Origin: Rhizodiscina lignyota
Taxonomy: Eukaryota; Ascomycota; Dothideomycetes; Aulographales; Rhizodiscinaceae
Direction of reading: 5' to 3'
DNA length: 64,000 nt
NCBI GenBank assembly: GCA_010015805.1
Contig: ML978126.1
Coordinates: 682,001 to 746,000, forward strand
The translations under genes and the position numbers were made by a program. A model generated the notes under the pieces. It saw only the letters and a program-made list of their open reading frames with translations. It searched no databases and was not told where the DNA came from. This document shows positions 22,261 to 34,172 of the stretch, piece by piece. The stretch's first letter is position 1, and every line of letters starts with the position of its first letter.

Positions 22261-22434
22261 GACTTCCTCATTTGCGGCTTCCTCGCTTGGAATTGCCGCG
22301 CCGATGTGAGTCGCGTTCTCGCCAAGGCCTCGAGCGCAGCTGACGGTCTGAAGTAGGCATCCTACTTAGGACGACAGCGTGACTTCCTCGCGAGCGACTT
22401 CCTCATGGTCGACTTCCTCATAGGCGACCTCCTC
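22261..22434 (+). repeat. 15-bp periodic GACTTCCTC array
   Basis: Copies of G(A/G)C(T/C)TCCTC begin at 22261, 22276, 22381, 22396, 22411 and 22426. All are in the same 15-base register, since the two blocks are 120 bases apart (8 x 15). The array sits upstream of a TATA box at 22491. Confidence 0.7.
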
Positions 22435-22490
22435 GCATAGGGTTTCCACGCTGGCGTGGGCCTTGCCATGGCCATGAGGACAGCCTGACC

Positions 22491-22500
22491 ATATATAAGA
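22491..22500 (+). promoter_or_regulatory. TATA box
   Basis: ATATATAAGA lies about 120 bases before a short plus-strand ORF. It is preceded by the GACTTCCTC array, which suggests a real promoter. Confidence 0.45.
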
Positions 22501-22621
22501 CGGGTATCCTACTTACCAGAGAGGCCTACCTCTCCTATTCGAAACCTCGCTGCTCTTTACAATCCGTCTACTAATTGTTCGCTTGACCTTTCTATTCACT
22601 GTACGAGATCTTTTGAATGGC

Positions 22622-22759
22622 ATGGAGTCGTCAATCGTCATGGACTCCACGACTTTGAAGGCGTGTCGCAAGCCAGCACTGGTGCAACTCGCGAAGGCTC
22701 TGAAGCTCCGCCGACCCGAAACTAAATGGCCGTTAATTCTGTGCTGCAAGAGATAGGTA
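22622..22759 (+). CDS. Possible short ORF (45 residues)
   Basis: An ATG at 22622 opens a 45-residue frame ending in TAG at 22757-22759. It contains KACRKPALVQLAKALKLRRP, faintly like a SAP DNA-binding helix. A TATA box lies about 120 bases upstream. There is no other support, and the frame could be chance or a relic exon. Confidence 0.25.
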
Positions 22760-23216
22760 AAGCATATGTGGTGCCGCTAGGAAGTACTGCCTCGACCATA
22801 TTAATTAGAACCTCCGTTAATGCTCGGACTACTGCAGAAGAGCAAAGCTCGATGCAAGTACGCCCTTCAATCTTTACTGGAGTTTGTCTCTCACTATCTC
22901 TGCTACAAAGTTAAGTTAAACTCATCGAATCCGTGCAAGGGGGTTAAGCACTCACCAGTATACTGCATTGAGCTTTCAGCAACGCTCTCGATTAAGCCGA
23001 AGAGTGAAACTTGTTCGCGCATCCACGCTCCACACTCCGTCGGGCTAGGTTGTTTGTCACTCTCGAGATGGGCCTCACTGAGATGAACAGCTACAACTGA
23101 AATCATCACATAGCTGAAAGATGGGAGTTTCTTGCCTTTGAACACCGTGTCCGTACATGTCCCTTGCATGCACTTTTCACTACCTTACTCCAACCCAGGG
23201 GTATATGAAATCTATT
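22760..23216. other. Intergenic downstream of MCD4
   Basis: About 460 bases. No gene seen; it should hold the MCD4 3' end. Confidence 0.35.
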
Positions 23217-26200
23217 CTACTTTGCCTTCTCCTCTCGAGTAGCGCCGACATTATCATCGCCTCCGGTAGCGACTTCCACGCCTCCCACAAAAACCTCGCC
23301 AACCCCCTCCAACCCTGCCACAAACACGCCCAACATACTCGCAATGACAAACTTCGTGATACTCTCCCCAATATCCAACCAACTGCCCTCGTCCTTAACC
23401 AGCCAGAAGAACCTGACCGTGAGCCAATCGCCCATCACCACGCCCACCATGCCCAGCACGCCCTGCCCGAGCCCCAGCAGCCTATTCAGGATGCCCAAGT
23501 TGGCGGAGATGACCACGAAGGGGACCATGATCTTGAGCAGCAACAAAGCGCCCTGGCTGAAGGGGTCGAAGACGGGTATAAGGCGGTACACGGCATCGAG
23601 GGAGAAGGATGAGATGCTCGCGATATTGCCGGTTGAGAAGAAGGCCGAGTTGAGGAGGAAGAGGAAAAACAGCGAGATGCGAGCGTCTGCGAGCGTCACG
23701 GTCCGGAAGGCGCCGGAGATTTCTTTCTCCTTCTGCTGGGTAGATGTCGCGGCTCCGTTGGACTTGAGCGCATGCCCATTCGAGGGTGGTGCGGCAGAGC
23801 CATTCGCCGCTCTCACCGTCGCGACAGCAGTGGCCAGACGGTGCCGGTAGACGTGGTGCTCGAGGCGGACCCACGTCAGTACCAAGGTGCAGAAGGCGAA
23901 GTAGAAGAGGCCTTCGTAGGAGATTGTGAGGATGATGAACATGGGTGCGAAGGTTAGGAAGATTACGGTGAGGCGGTGAAGGTAATGGTTATTGGGTCGC
24001 AGGCCATGGAGGAATGGAACGGTGAGCGATGCGACGAGGACTATCCATCCGACGACTTGCGTGCCTAGCGGCAGGCCTTGACGCGCTTGAATGGATGTGA
24101 CGCTAGATCGTGTAACGAGCATTGAAAGTGCGATGAGGCCAACCTTTAGTATGTTAGCCTGAGCTCGACTGCCACTTAGTAAGCTCAAATTACCTGAACT
24201 CCCAGGATCGTCCTCGACAGAGAATCCGGCTTCGTCTCCGCCAATTCTCCCTTCGCACTCTTCGAGTCCAGAAGGATGCTCTTCTCCAGCAAAAGGTACA
24301 AAGCACCGACTGCAAACATCAAAAAGCCGCCCACCAATCTATCAGTTTGTCAGAACAGCATTCGGTGAAAACATCCAACACCATTAACGCACATAAGATT
24401 AATGCTCTCCGTCTTGATCGCCGGTAGAAGAGTAAATGTGCTCATCATGGCGCAGCTGAGCGCCCACGTGGCAATCAGGACGACATGTTGTTTCATAAAT
24501 TCAAACCCATACGATGCCGGCCATGCCATTCCAAGGAGATAGCAAATCGTATACATCTCTCTGTGAAAATAGCTCTGTGCCTGTAAAAACTGTCAGCTAC
24601 TCCTGGTCGTATTAAATTTTGAATGGAGAGAGCATACCAGAGCTTCCAAAACGCCAGCAAATAACAGAACCGCAGCAAAGAACCCGAGATATGCTTTGGT
24701 GCCATCTAAATGCCCAAGCAGGATCTTCCGACCTTCTACCCATACGTTGCGACGTGCAAAAACGTCCTCCCAGAAAAAGACGGGAAAGAACGCATAGGCA
24801 TAATACGTTGGTCTCGAGTGCTGAATGAACAAGAACGAATATAGTGCTACAAGGATCGAAGAGAACGCGACTGTCGAAGCCGTAGTGCGAAGCATAGGAG
24901 TCCCGCTGTGAAGAACGTAGATGTCGATGATGGTCGTAAAGGCGAATGCTACAAATCCAATATAGCCCAAAGTGACGAGAGTGCGAAGAAAGAGCCAGTC
25001 GTAAGTTTGTAAGTAGCGGATGGCTTGGAGCGTGGTCTGGACCAGAGCGGTGCAATCGGTAATGGCTTTGTCGTAATCGCCAGAGTCGATAGTCGCTTGG
25101 ATACCCTTGATCCTGTTCTCTGGAGAGTTGACATCGCCAGCAAAATCAGGGAACGCTTTGTAGCCCACTTCCGTGGCCATCTTTTCTTGCTCTTTCACTT
25201 GGTACATCTCCAATATACCTCGCGCATTGACAAGAAGCGCTTCCGCCTTGGCCTTTGGTTCAGCATCGAGGTAAGAGAGTGGCAGCTCTCCGACTGAATT
25301 GACAGGAAATTCCAGTCCCGCCAAATATGCCATCAGTGCGGCCACATCTGCTTGCGCAACATCATGTCGCTGAACATGGCTCAGTCCCCAGTCAGACGAG
25401 AACTCATCTTCATGTCCAGGGGCGATTCCTTTCTTGACAGTGACAGGTTTCGCGACTCCAGAGCCCCAGGCAATAAGTGGTGTGCGTGTATTGTCCGGAT
25501 GTCCGTCGCCGTGACTACCCCAATCGCTCATGCCATGATCTGCGGTGAAGACAAACGCAGTCTTTCCGTCGCCGTAAAAGCGCTCAATGAGCTCTGTAAT
25601 CTCTTGCACGCCTTGGTCCACAATCTTGATGTTGTGTAAATATTCCTTTGAATACGGGCGGAATGCGTGGCCGGTGGTATCGAGTCCCAGCAGATGCAAA
25701 AAGAACACAACTTTGTCATCCTGCAGAGCTGCATGCAACGTCTCATTTTTCTTCGCCTCCTCAAACATCGCCTTCACCTTGTCAAAGACCCATGTGTCTA
25801 GTTTCGTCGCTTCTGCGGTAAAGTCCTCTTCTTCTGCGCCATAGCAGTCCGCATCGATTCGTCCAGGTACCGCTCCTTCTTTGAACATTGGCAGAATATC
25901 CGGACTACCCCAGCTCCATGTGTGGCGACTGCGGTTGAAGACACTATCGAAATTGACCGGATTCAACTTCCATCCGGTCATGACGGCAGAGACATCCTCG
26001 TACAGTCCCGCAATGAGCGCGACATGACCGGGACGAGACTCGGTCGGAACGCGAGTATGCGAGACACCAAACGTGCCATGTGAAAGCACTCGTGAGCGAA
26101 GAAATGGGGCGAGTGGACGTGGAGTCTCCGCGTCGTAGGAGGGATCGTCTGGTGGGGAAGGATCTGGGAAGGACTGGAAAGCCTTGTCTGCGCGAAGACC

Positions 26201-26440
26201 ATCTCCTGCGAAATTCGGTAAATATTCATGTACGACAAAAGAGTTTCAGACATTCGCATCTCCCGACTTACCCACGAAAAGCACCAGTCGCCTTGCCGGT
26301 GGTTCTGGCGCATCCACGCCAAATGGGCGCATTCCAGAAACGATGGGACTGACAAAGTATATATCGAAGATGGACCACGCGTAGATGAGGTGGAATATGA
26401 CCGCGACGGCCAGAAAGCCGCGGCGACCCAGTCGCGCCAT
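23217..26440 (-). CDS. MCD4: GPI ethanolamine phosphate transferase 1 (Mcd4)
   Basis: Mcd4 adds phosphoethanolamine to the first mannose of the GPI precursor on the luminal side of the ER. Exons are 26272-26440, 24638-26205, 24393-24580, 24194-24338 and 23217-24143, and all junctions keep frame. The product is 998 residues, as expected. A signal-anchor helix (about 8-28, start MARLGRRGFLAVAVIF) leads into the alkaline-phosphatase-like luminal domain. Metal ligands are seen in VGDGLRAD and FTADHGMSDWGSHGDGHPDN, and the nucleophile Thr region is PTESRPGH. The C-terminal half (about 440-998) is a multi-pass membrane region. Identification is secure. Confidence 0.95.
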
Positions 26441-27431
26441 GGTACAAAAGGAGCGGCACGTCTCTGAGAGACTGGCGGGTTCGAAGACGCGTTGATTGAC
26501 GTGGGTGAAAGTTCACTGCTCGCAATTGCGGACACTTTGGCCCTTGATGGCCTTTTGACAGGGGTGGAGGCGGCACGCCCGACGCCTCCTTTTTCTGGCG
26601 TCGCCTTGTCGAACTTAAAGTTGACCTCACTAAAGACATATCTGCCCTTGAGAAATGCGTTTCCATTGCCTGGCCTTGGTGTACGTGAAGTTCGTGTCCA
26701 ATGTCAACATTACTAGCAAAGGGTACCTTCCAATCTCAAGATACTATTTATATCGAGGGTTAGGGTAAACAAGCACATTCTTGGTGCAGAGAAAAGAGCC
26801 TCCGTATCCTTTGGAGGGCTGAAATAAAGTCAAAATGAGGTAGCCTGGGGCTCCTCAGATGCCCCCATCAGTTTTCTATGCGTTCTTTCATCTGTGCGTT
26901 GACTAATTCCCATGTTCATGTAAATGATGCATTTTAGGATCCACGACAACATAAAAAGTATGCGGACATATCCCGTCTCCAAGGCGGAGACCACACCATT
27001 GACATACCCCAAATCTAAGATTTACGAAACGGTTTACGCACCGCACCGCAACATCTCAATGGCATGCACAAAAAGACAAGTCAAATGTTCTCTTCAATAC
27101 GGGCGAGAGTAAAGCATCACTCGCAGCCACATGCTCTAGCTAGGGGGTATTAAGCGTACACAGCCTCGTTGAACGTAACCAATCTTGACCAAATATACTG
27201 TGTATCCCAGGGTTCTCCAAGTTGCGGCGCAATCTTTTGTCATTCACGAGGTAACCGGCGCCACCACCCATCCACGAGGGAACTGTTCGCCTTGCGATCC
27301 CATCCAAACAGTCTTATCGCCAATTTAGTTCCTATGCAATACTTTCCACGTCCTCTTCTGGCCAACTTTCATTCCGGTGTCCCTATTCACGCCATCAAAG
27401 GACCTGAAGCAGGCGACGAGGCCTGCATTAT
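26441..27431. other. Intergenic, MCD4 upstream region
   Basis: About 1 kb. It holds the MCD4 promoter and the 3' end of the next gene. Short frames only; the block CCTTTGGAG near 26808 is a faint echo of the dispersed repeat but too short to call. Confidence 0.35.
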
Positions 27432-28175
27432 CTACGTCCTCTTCGTCTTCTTTATCGTCTTCTTCGCCATCAACTTGTTGTAGTAATCCTCCGTAAACGT
27501 CCTAACCGCGATAATGTCCGCAGAAACGTTAGCAGGCGTTTTCCACCACTTGAAGGTGACCTTCTCAAAGCCGGTCAGTCGCGCGAGAGGCCTCACGTGG
27601 ACGTCGTTGACGCAGTGGTTAGGCGTGTACTTTCTAATGTTCCAGGGAAGAGTAGGAAACATGAAGAATGGTGGGGCCGAGGAAATGATGAGGTGCTTGA
27701 AGCTCTGCCTGTTCGGGCTTGGATGGATGTACTTCTCGAGCGCCTCCAGCGCGTGCAAGGTGTGCTTGCCACGGCATTCGACCGTGTGGCCGCACTCTTC
27801 CAGATCGTACACACACCTCCAGGCAAACCAGGCTAACTCTAGGTTGATGACCGCCTGGCGGCCCTGCTTGCCGATGACTTCGATAAACTTGGGCACGAAC
27901 TCCACGTTGACGATGAACACCGGTTTCAAGCGGCGCATCACGGCGAAGGCTTCCGCTCGCATGCGGCGGTTGATGCTAAGCACAGAATTGACGCCCTGGC
28001 GGATTTCGTGCGTTCGAGTGCCATTTTTGCGCCGGAGCTGATGGTTTGCTGCAACTCGGATCTGGTTGGGGATGAATTGCGCGTAGATCATCTCTCGGAT
28101 CTCTAGAGGCAATGTGGTGAAGAGATTGTATAGAGTCGGGGCATTGCGTCTGACGCGGTTGCCTTTGGGCGGCAT
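27432..28175 (-). CDS. F-box-like fungal protein
   Basis: A single-exon protein of 247 residues. Near the N-terminus, FTTLPLEIREMIYAQFI matches the leader of the large family of fungal F-box-like proteins (LPxEIRxxIY), which is widespread in dothideomycetes. The rest is mixed with basic patches and ends in a Lys-rich tail (MAKKTIKKTKRT), possibly a nuclear signal. Such proteins may act as substrate adaptors for SCF ubiquitin ligases, but the family is highly expanded and mostly untested. No membrane segment is seen. Confidence 0.7.
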   Translation of the reverse strand: MPPKGNRVRRNAPTLYNLFTTLPLEIREMIYAQFIPNQIRVAANHQLRRKNGTRTHEIRQGVNSVLSINRRMRAEAFAVMRRLKPVFIVNVEFVPKFIEVIGKQGRQAVINLELAWFAWRCVYDLEECGHTVECRGKHTLHALEALEKYIHPSPNRQSFKHLIISSAPPFFMFPTLPWNIRKYTPNHCVNDVHVRPLARLTGFEKVTFKWWKTPANVSADIIAVRTFTEDYYNKLMAKKTIKKTKRT

Positions 28176-29161
28176 GTCTAGATCGGATGTTGTTTGTGTC
28201 GCTGGAGCATCGACATTTCACTTCTACGGAGTGAGGTCAGAGAAAGATGGAATATTTATACACAGCAAAGTTCGGTTGCAAAAAAAGGTCTTGGCAAGTT
28301 ATACAGAGTAATATCTTACCTGTAATGTTGCTCTTAAGTGAAGTGGCAAAGTGAGCCGAAGTGGTTGATTGAGGATGAAAGCTTCAGTGCAGAGTGCGGC
28401 TTTATATACACGACCACGGCTAGGCAACAACGCGCCTCTGCGAGCGGGATACGAGGCCTCGAATGTGGGCGTGCCTCGACTCGAATGTACGGGTGTGAAA
28501 AAAATCGAGGGCCATGGAGAGGTTTATATACACACTAAGACTGACCAATAAGAAGTCCCCTTGACCAGAGTGCGCATCCTGGCATCCAACGGTACGCGAG
28601 GAGTGCAAGGCACGCGCTCAGTCGAGAGATGTAAGCTCTTATCTTATCTTATCGATAAGCCTAAAGCGGCTTAGTAGGCCTTACCAAAGGGGATATATTC
28701 GACCTTGAATAGGCTTAGAGAGTGCTCGAAAGGGTTCGATATGGTTATACACTCGACATCCACACCAATCTAAGGAGGCGAGGCAGGATCCAGTCCATTG
28801 AGACTACTGGTCGTGAATTGCCTACGGCACCAAAAACTCGGCCGGAAGCGTACGTCCCAGAGGGACAGTCATGAATATCACGCCACAGTCGCAGTCTTGC
28901 AAAGTGCCATGTAGCACAATACAACCGGGTGTCATATAGTTACACAACAGTCCGGCGCTCTGCGAAGCCATTGCAAAGGACAAAAGCTCTTGAAAGGCAC
29001 GGAAACTTTCGACCCGCACTCACCCATTGGAGGAATAGCACCTTGGTCAACCCGCTCCATTGAGAGTGCATGAGAGAGCATGCAGAACAGACGAAGCCGC
29101 ATACATACATGCTCCGAAGAAATGGAAATGAAAATGAAAAGTGGTGTAGTGCATCGACGAT
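28176..29161. other. Intergenic with a GATA-site cluster
   Basis: About 990 bases between the F-box-like gene start and the TENA gene end. Besides the GATA cluster I see no gene. Confidence 0.4.
28638..28659. promoter_or_regulatory. Cluster of four GATA-factor sites
   Basis: CTTATC occurs at 28638, 28643 and 28648, and GATAAG follows at 28654, so four HGATAR sites lie within 22 bases with a palindromic end. This is a strong candidate for an AreA/SRE-type or other GATA-factor site, about 460 bases upstream of the F-box-like gene. Confidence 0.55.
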
Positions 29162-29863
29162 CTACACATCAGGCCAGAATCCGGTCTCAAGCTCCAGCAC
29201 CTTCTTCCACACTGCCACACACTTCTCTTCATCTGCCTTGGTTTCTGCGTACAATTCATCCACTAGCTCGCCAAGAGTCTCGACAAACTGCACAAACTCG
29301 TCGTTCGTCCAGTTCGGGATGAATTTCTCCCTTACCGCTTTCGAAGCTGCATCTCCGCTCCCACTGCTCTCCTCCGCCTTCGATCCTGCGAACTGCCACG
29401 CTCGCAGGTACACCGTCTCCGTAGCCCACAGGAGCGTCATGCCTTCGAGCAGCGAGCCGTTCCTGCCGGTGCTGTCGAACAGGTCGATATAAGGTTGCGT
29501 CGCGGAGTTCGGGGGCGCCTCGTGTGCGTGCTCCGACAGACCGTAGTCTTTAATCACTTCCGAATAGAACGACTCCTCGCGGCGCAGATTCGCTGCGGCG
29601 CCGATCAGGACGTCGAGTATGCGGTGCGGGAGGCTGTTGTTCTGGCCACCGATTTTGATGGATGAGGGGAGCGTGAGCTTGACCATCAGGTGGCCGATAA
29701 ATGGAACGTAGGCATGCTGATAGTGCTCATCTTGGACAAGCCAGGCGATTAGAGTATCGGCCGAGAGAGTGCCTTCGCCTGCTTTGATGAGGAAGTTGTG
29801 TTGAGTTGCGGATTGAAAGAGGTCGCTGTGCTGGGACAAGAGACGGTTGGTGAGAGATGCCAT
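29162..29863 (-). CDS. TENA/THI-4 family (haem-oxygenase-like fold) protein
   Basis: A 233-residue single-exon protein with the all-helical TENA/THI-4/PQQC pattern. Motifs are the start MASLTNRLLSQHSDLFQSAT, then LIAWLVQDEHYQHAYVPFIG, LRREESFYSEVIKDYGL, and a C-terminal helix with YAETKADEEKCVAVWKK. Stand-alone fungal members are thought to act in thiamine salvage or as uncharacterised hydrolases. The frame extends to a Met at 29911, adding 16 residues, but family members begin at the MASL-like start, so I chose 29863. No targeting peptide is seen. Confidence 0.8.
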   Translation of the reverse strand: MASLTNRLLSQHSDLFQSATQHNFLIKAGEGTLSADTLIAWLVQDEHYQHAYVPFIGHLMVKLTLPSSIKIGGQNNSLPHRILDVLIGAAANLRREESFYSEVIKDYGLSEHAHEAPPNSATQPYIDLFDSTGRNGSLLEGMTLLWATETVYLRAWQFAGSKAEESSGSGDAASKAVREKFIPNWTNDEFVQFVETLGELVDELYAETKADEEKCVAVWKKVLELETGFWPDV

Positions 29864-31300
29864 TTTTGAGAGGACGGATGACTGTTCAGTGTTGAGGCGT
29901 ATAGGGTTCAAAGTTGTGGAGATTCGGAATTTATGTAGTTCAAGAGGGTAGGGTAGATGCTGATGACGCAGCTATTCTTTTCCGCCGAAGAAAAGAATGT
30001 TCGTAACACGAGGCCAGAGGAGGTGGCTTGATTAAGATCGATAGTCTTACTTCACGGCATGTGACATGGTGGGAACGTTGGCATGGAAGTGTGAATCAGA
30101 TGGAGAACTGAAGTTGAAGCTTTGAAAGAAGTGAAAGCGGAAGCGTGAAGGGACGATATCGGAGCTCGGAGTAATGCAACTCTGGTGTCACTTGACTTGG
30201 AGACGAGTGGTCGAATGTCAAACTCGAATGGCGCACACAATGCGCATGTAGAAAGGTACCATTTGTCCAAATTAACCTACCCATGGCTATAGCACCATCC
30301 ATAAGGCTGGTGGCAGGTGGTGGCTTCGTTCGGTACGGCCCGCTCACGCGATCTCGGCCGGTGACGTGGTTACAGCGTGAGGCAGTTCGCGAACGCTTTC
30401 CCAACGCCAAGTGAAGGCTAGAAGTCTGTTGGCTTCAACGAGTTCAAAGGACCGCTCAGAATGCCATGATTGGAATCGCGTCTACACTGCAAAGAACAGA
30501 ATAATCCCCGGCGCTGCGGAGTACCGAATGTTGGGGAAGATGCCACGTTTGCTGCAGAATTGTCCGAGAAGCTGCGCGACGATCGACCAGATGAAGAGAC
30601 GCTTGGAGAGAAAACCTGCCATTTCCAAGGAGAAGATGGCGGAGAGCCGGTGAACTGGATGCTGACTCGGGCGGCGTTCGCATTTCCTTGGTCGTGGAGC
30701 CTGATGCCCGACAGGGGGGTGTCGATAGTTGTGGGGAGCGACTTGGCCCAGCAACGCCTCATTTGCCCAGCAGCTGCGGTGGCACGACCAAGTGAAACAA
30801 GACGGCCGGGTGCAAGACAATTGGACGGCGTGGCAGCGCAATCCGGCCTCGTGCAGCGGGCAATACATACAGGATGATTGCTGCTGCAGAGGATTGCAGA
30901 GAATTGCAGGGCGGGCATGCGGGCGCACGGCCCCATCATCTACCGCCACGCCTAAAAAAGAGTTGGACTCGTCACTCAAGACCTGCTCCATCACCGCCGC
31001 GACCAGCTCTTTTCCTCCAATTCGTCGACACTCGTTCTTCAATTGACCAACATTGTTGCTTCTGCACTTTGTCGTCTCACCCTTACCCCACGGAACAGTG
31101 AAGAAACTCGTGGTCGACGTTCTGCCGCCCAACCAGCCATCGCGCTTTGCCAACCACCATCACCAGCCTCTCCCGCCGTATTTCTGAGCGCCGCCTCACG
31201 AGCTAATCTCGACCCCTAATCCTACCCACGCCTTTACCACGCGCTCTTAAAACAGCTCCCCTGCACGCCCTCCCTCTGATTCCTCTTTTCTCTCTTCATC
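29864..31300. other. Intergenic, divergent promoter region
   Basis: About 1.4 kb between two divergently transcribed genes. Several overlapping long frames on both strands at 30.4-31.15 kb reflect GC-rich composition and show no motif. The last 250 bases are pyrimidine-rich and suit a leader for the 31301 gene. Confidence 0.4.
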
Positions 31301-32531
31301 ATGGTGTTCTTCAAGCGACTTTCGCGTTCCAGCCGCTCAAATTCTTACGTCGACGACGGCTACGATTCCCCGCACTCGCCCTCTGCCAACGCAAAGTTCG
31401 ACCGTTACGACGCGGGCGCACAGCGGCCAGATAGTCAACGCCAGAGCCAGAGCCAGCACAACGTGCACTCTAACCCAACGCTGAGCAAAGAGTTCACACA
31501 CGTCAGCCCGCCTGGCAGCTCCGGCAACGACATGTATCGCGCACAACACCCAGATATGTTTGTGCACCAGGGTGCAATGCCTGGCTCGCGAGGAGTGTCT
31601 GGCACGCAGATGGTCAATGGCAATGGGATGGGCCACAATGCTTTGCCCATGGATGCCCCTGCTGCTATGCCGCCAAGCTTGCAATCAAAATCCCTCGAGC
31701 CCACGCCGGACTTGCTCACAAGAGCGTTCAACGAAGCCCTGCGACCGCACCAGGAAAAGCTTGACCAGCTGGAAGCTGACAATCAAGATATGAGAGCGTA
31801 CATCGAGTCACTCGAGCAAGAGAGGGCAGAGCTGCACAATTGGATCGATAAGCGCGGACTGAGACCTGGTACGTACCCACCCACGAACTTTATATTTCCT
31901 ACGTAGCGCTGGAATATTATTCTAACACGCTGAAACAGACGTCCCCCCCTCAATCGCCAAATCAATGGACGCCCCCAACCCCAACGCCGCCCAATCCCTT
32001 TCCAACCAACTCGACCGCAAAATCACAATCGTAAACTTCGACCTCCACCGCCTGCAAGACGATCTCAACGACTCCATCTCAACCCGCCACTTCGCCGACT
32101 CGATGCTCAAGTTCCTGCCCGACCTCAGCCGTCTCTCCGCCCTACCCACCGGCCCCAAATATGCCTTTGACCTGCTGCTCAAGCTTGGCGGCAACCTCAA
32201 CAGCCACGGCGGCCTGGACAGCCAGGACGAGGAGGACAAGCTGGTGCGCAAGGACTTCTTTGATCGCGTGGACAATCTTATGGTGGATATTGTGAGCAGA
32301 CGCTTTGAGGAGGGCGAGGAGTGGCCTGTCCAGCGCGAGATTCGCAGACTAGAAAAGACGGCGACGTACCTGAGGAACTTTGGCGTCGAGTCATACTTCC
32401 CGCGCGCCCTGGATTTGATGAAGTCAGAGTCCGGTGGTGCTGGGTATGGAAGCGACGGGCAGCATTCCGGTAGCGCAGGTGTGAATGGTGTCGGTGGTGG
32501 CGTTCCGAACGAGAATCCACCCAAATACTAA
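31301..32531 (+). CDS. Conserved fungal coiled-coil protein of unknown function
   Basis: Exons are 31301-31868 and 31939-32531 (70-base intron), giving 386 residues. The N-terminal 130 residues are Ser/Gln/Gly-rich and disordered. A coiled coil follows at about 145-185 (KLDQLEADNQDMRAYIESLE). A structured helical domain at about 190-360 includes KITIVNFDLHRLQDDLND and LRNFGVESYFPRALDLMK. The tail is Gly/Ser/Asn-rich. The layout resembles conserved ascomycete proteins annotated only as hypothetical. No enzyme motif or signal is seen, so the function is unknown. Confidence 0.8.
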
Positions 32532-33159
32532 GGCTTGAGTACCTGCATGGGAAAGAGCTGGATACGGCCGATAGTGTACTGGCATGGACTGGGGAGTTAA
32601 GCGTGGCGTTTTGCGTTTTGGATGCTCACACGATACACAAAAGCGGGCATTGGGTATGATTGCGAGGCTGGTGTACCGGTCTCTAACTTGGATGGCCGAC
32701 CTACATACAGCAATGTCTTCTCCTGTCGATAATACTTTTTCCATTTTGCCGACTTCGATGCGGCACGATCACGAGCTTTCGAGACCTGTCTTTGCTAGTT
32801 TTGCCACAAAATTCACTATTAGTATTCTAATGCACACATATGACTACTCTGTTCTCTGTTCTTTTCTTTGTTCTTGGTCATGAATTGACACGATCTCCCA
32901 GTGGATTGGGCAAGGTGGACTCGAGCACCTGCTACTTCTTCTTTGCTTTCGCCAAGTTCGACCAGGCCTTTTTTCAGTTTGCGCTGTTCCGCAATTAAGT
33001 GTTTGAGCATGACAGGAGTCAGCTTGTCACTCGCCCGAGCATTGAACCACTTTGAATTTGCGTAGCCGCGTAGTGTACTGCTATTCAGGCCGAATATTGA
33101 ATGGCTTTGCATTGTGTAAAGCGCGCATTGTATTGCCGATCCCGACTCATTGAAAGCTA
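32532..33159. other. Intergenic
   Basis: About 630 bases. A minus-strand frame from 33202 (start MHPFKQSHDVISALIAFNES) reads through here. It looks partly protein-like but has no splice link that I can support. Confidence 0.3.
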
Positions 33160-33753
33160 TCAAAGCAGAAATAACATCATGACTTTGTTTGAAAGGATGC
33201 ATCTTAGAGAAAACAGTTCAACTGCTCCCTCTATCGCCTTGGCTGCGCAGTTGGTGAACTTCATCTTCAGTATGGGAAGCCATACTAATCCTAATCCGAC
33301 CAGGAAGACACGCCGCGGCCGTACATCTTCTTTCAGAGTGGGACCATTTTCGCACTTCCCTTCAGAAGTACCACCGCGTCCTTGATCGACTTCTCTAATG
33401 CGTCCTTCCCGCTCAACTACTTTCCGCTCTTCAATATAGTAACTGCGGTTTCCACCGTCCGCAATCTTAAAGTTTTCTAGATCGCGGTGCTGGAGCCACT
33501 TTACATTCGACACCTCTAGCAGCTCCCCGTAACTGTGCGCGGGGACTCCATTGATCGAAGGTTCGAAGCCGAACAGATACGAAGGAAAGACATTTTGTAG
33601 AAGTGTTGAGTTGAGCTCGCTGATTTGCAGATCTGGTGGTTGGAACGAAGATGTGAGAGCTGCTGAGAAGTTGAGAATTGGAGGGAAGGAAAAGTAGAGA
33701 ATCGAAGGAGAGAGGCCGAGAAATGAAAGGAATAAGTAGGTCTTCACTAACAC
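33160..33753 (-). CDS. Possible hypothetical protein
   Basis: A 197-residue frame with a hydrophobic start (MLVKTYLFLSFLGLSPSILY) that could be a signal peptide or anchor, and a later hydrophobic segment (VFLVGLGLVWLPILKM). No family recognised. The polypurine/polypyrimidine bias of the DNA can produce such frames by chance, so this is a weak call. Confidence 0.25.
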   Translation of the reverse strand: MLVKTYLFLSFLGLSPSILYFSFPPILNFSAALTSSFQPPDLQISELNSTLLQNVFPSYLFGFEPSINGVPAHSYGELLEVSNVKWLQHRDLENFKIADGGNRSYYIEERKVVEREGRIREVDQGRGGTSEGKCENGPTLKEDVRPRRVFLVGLGLVWLPILKMKFTNCAAKAIEGAVELFSLRCILSNKVMMLFLL

Positions 33754-34172
33754 CTAAGAATATGATGTTTACTAAACTCGCACAAGTGTTGCTAGGTATA
33801 GAAGAATCTCCCGGTTAGTACAAGGTGTTTGTCGGCTGCAGTTTGGGAGATCACAATGCAGGGAATGCCTCTGTGAAGTACGGGAGATGATTGCGCCTGC
33901 ATTTGAATGTTGGCGCAGGTATACCAAAAGCACATGGTAGACTTGTTGATGTTAGAGCTCCGCTGGAGAGCTCCGCTGTGTTAGTTTGAATGTAATTTTG
34001 ATATATATACGTAGTATCGATATATATAATGTGGTCTCTCTTGAGGAGTGACCTTCAATTTGGATGTCGCGCTTTTGAGCATAGTGCCATGTACGCCGAA
34101 GAACAGGTTTTGACTTGTACGTCGTCCCAGACTGGGCTCTCCCGCACGCCTGCTACACATCCAATTTCATTC

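Noticed and set aside
22513-22749. Minus-strand 78-codon frame
   Set aside because: It is antisense to the TATA-led short plus-strand ORF and has no motif.
30418-31153. Overlapping long frames on both strands (up to 223 codons)
   Set aside because: They overlap each other in several frames, have no conserved motif and follow GC-rich composition; best explained as promoter and leader DNA.
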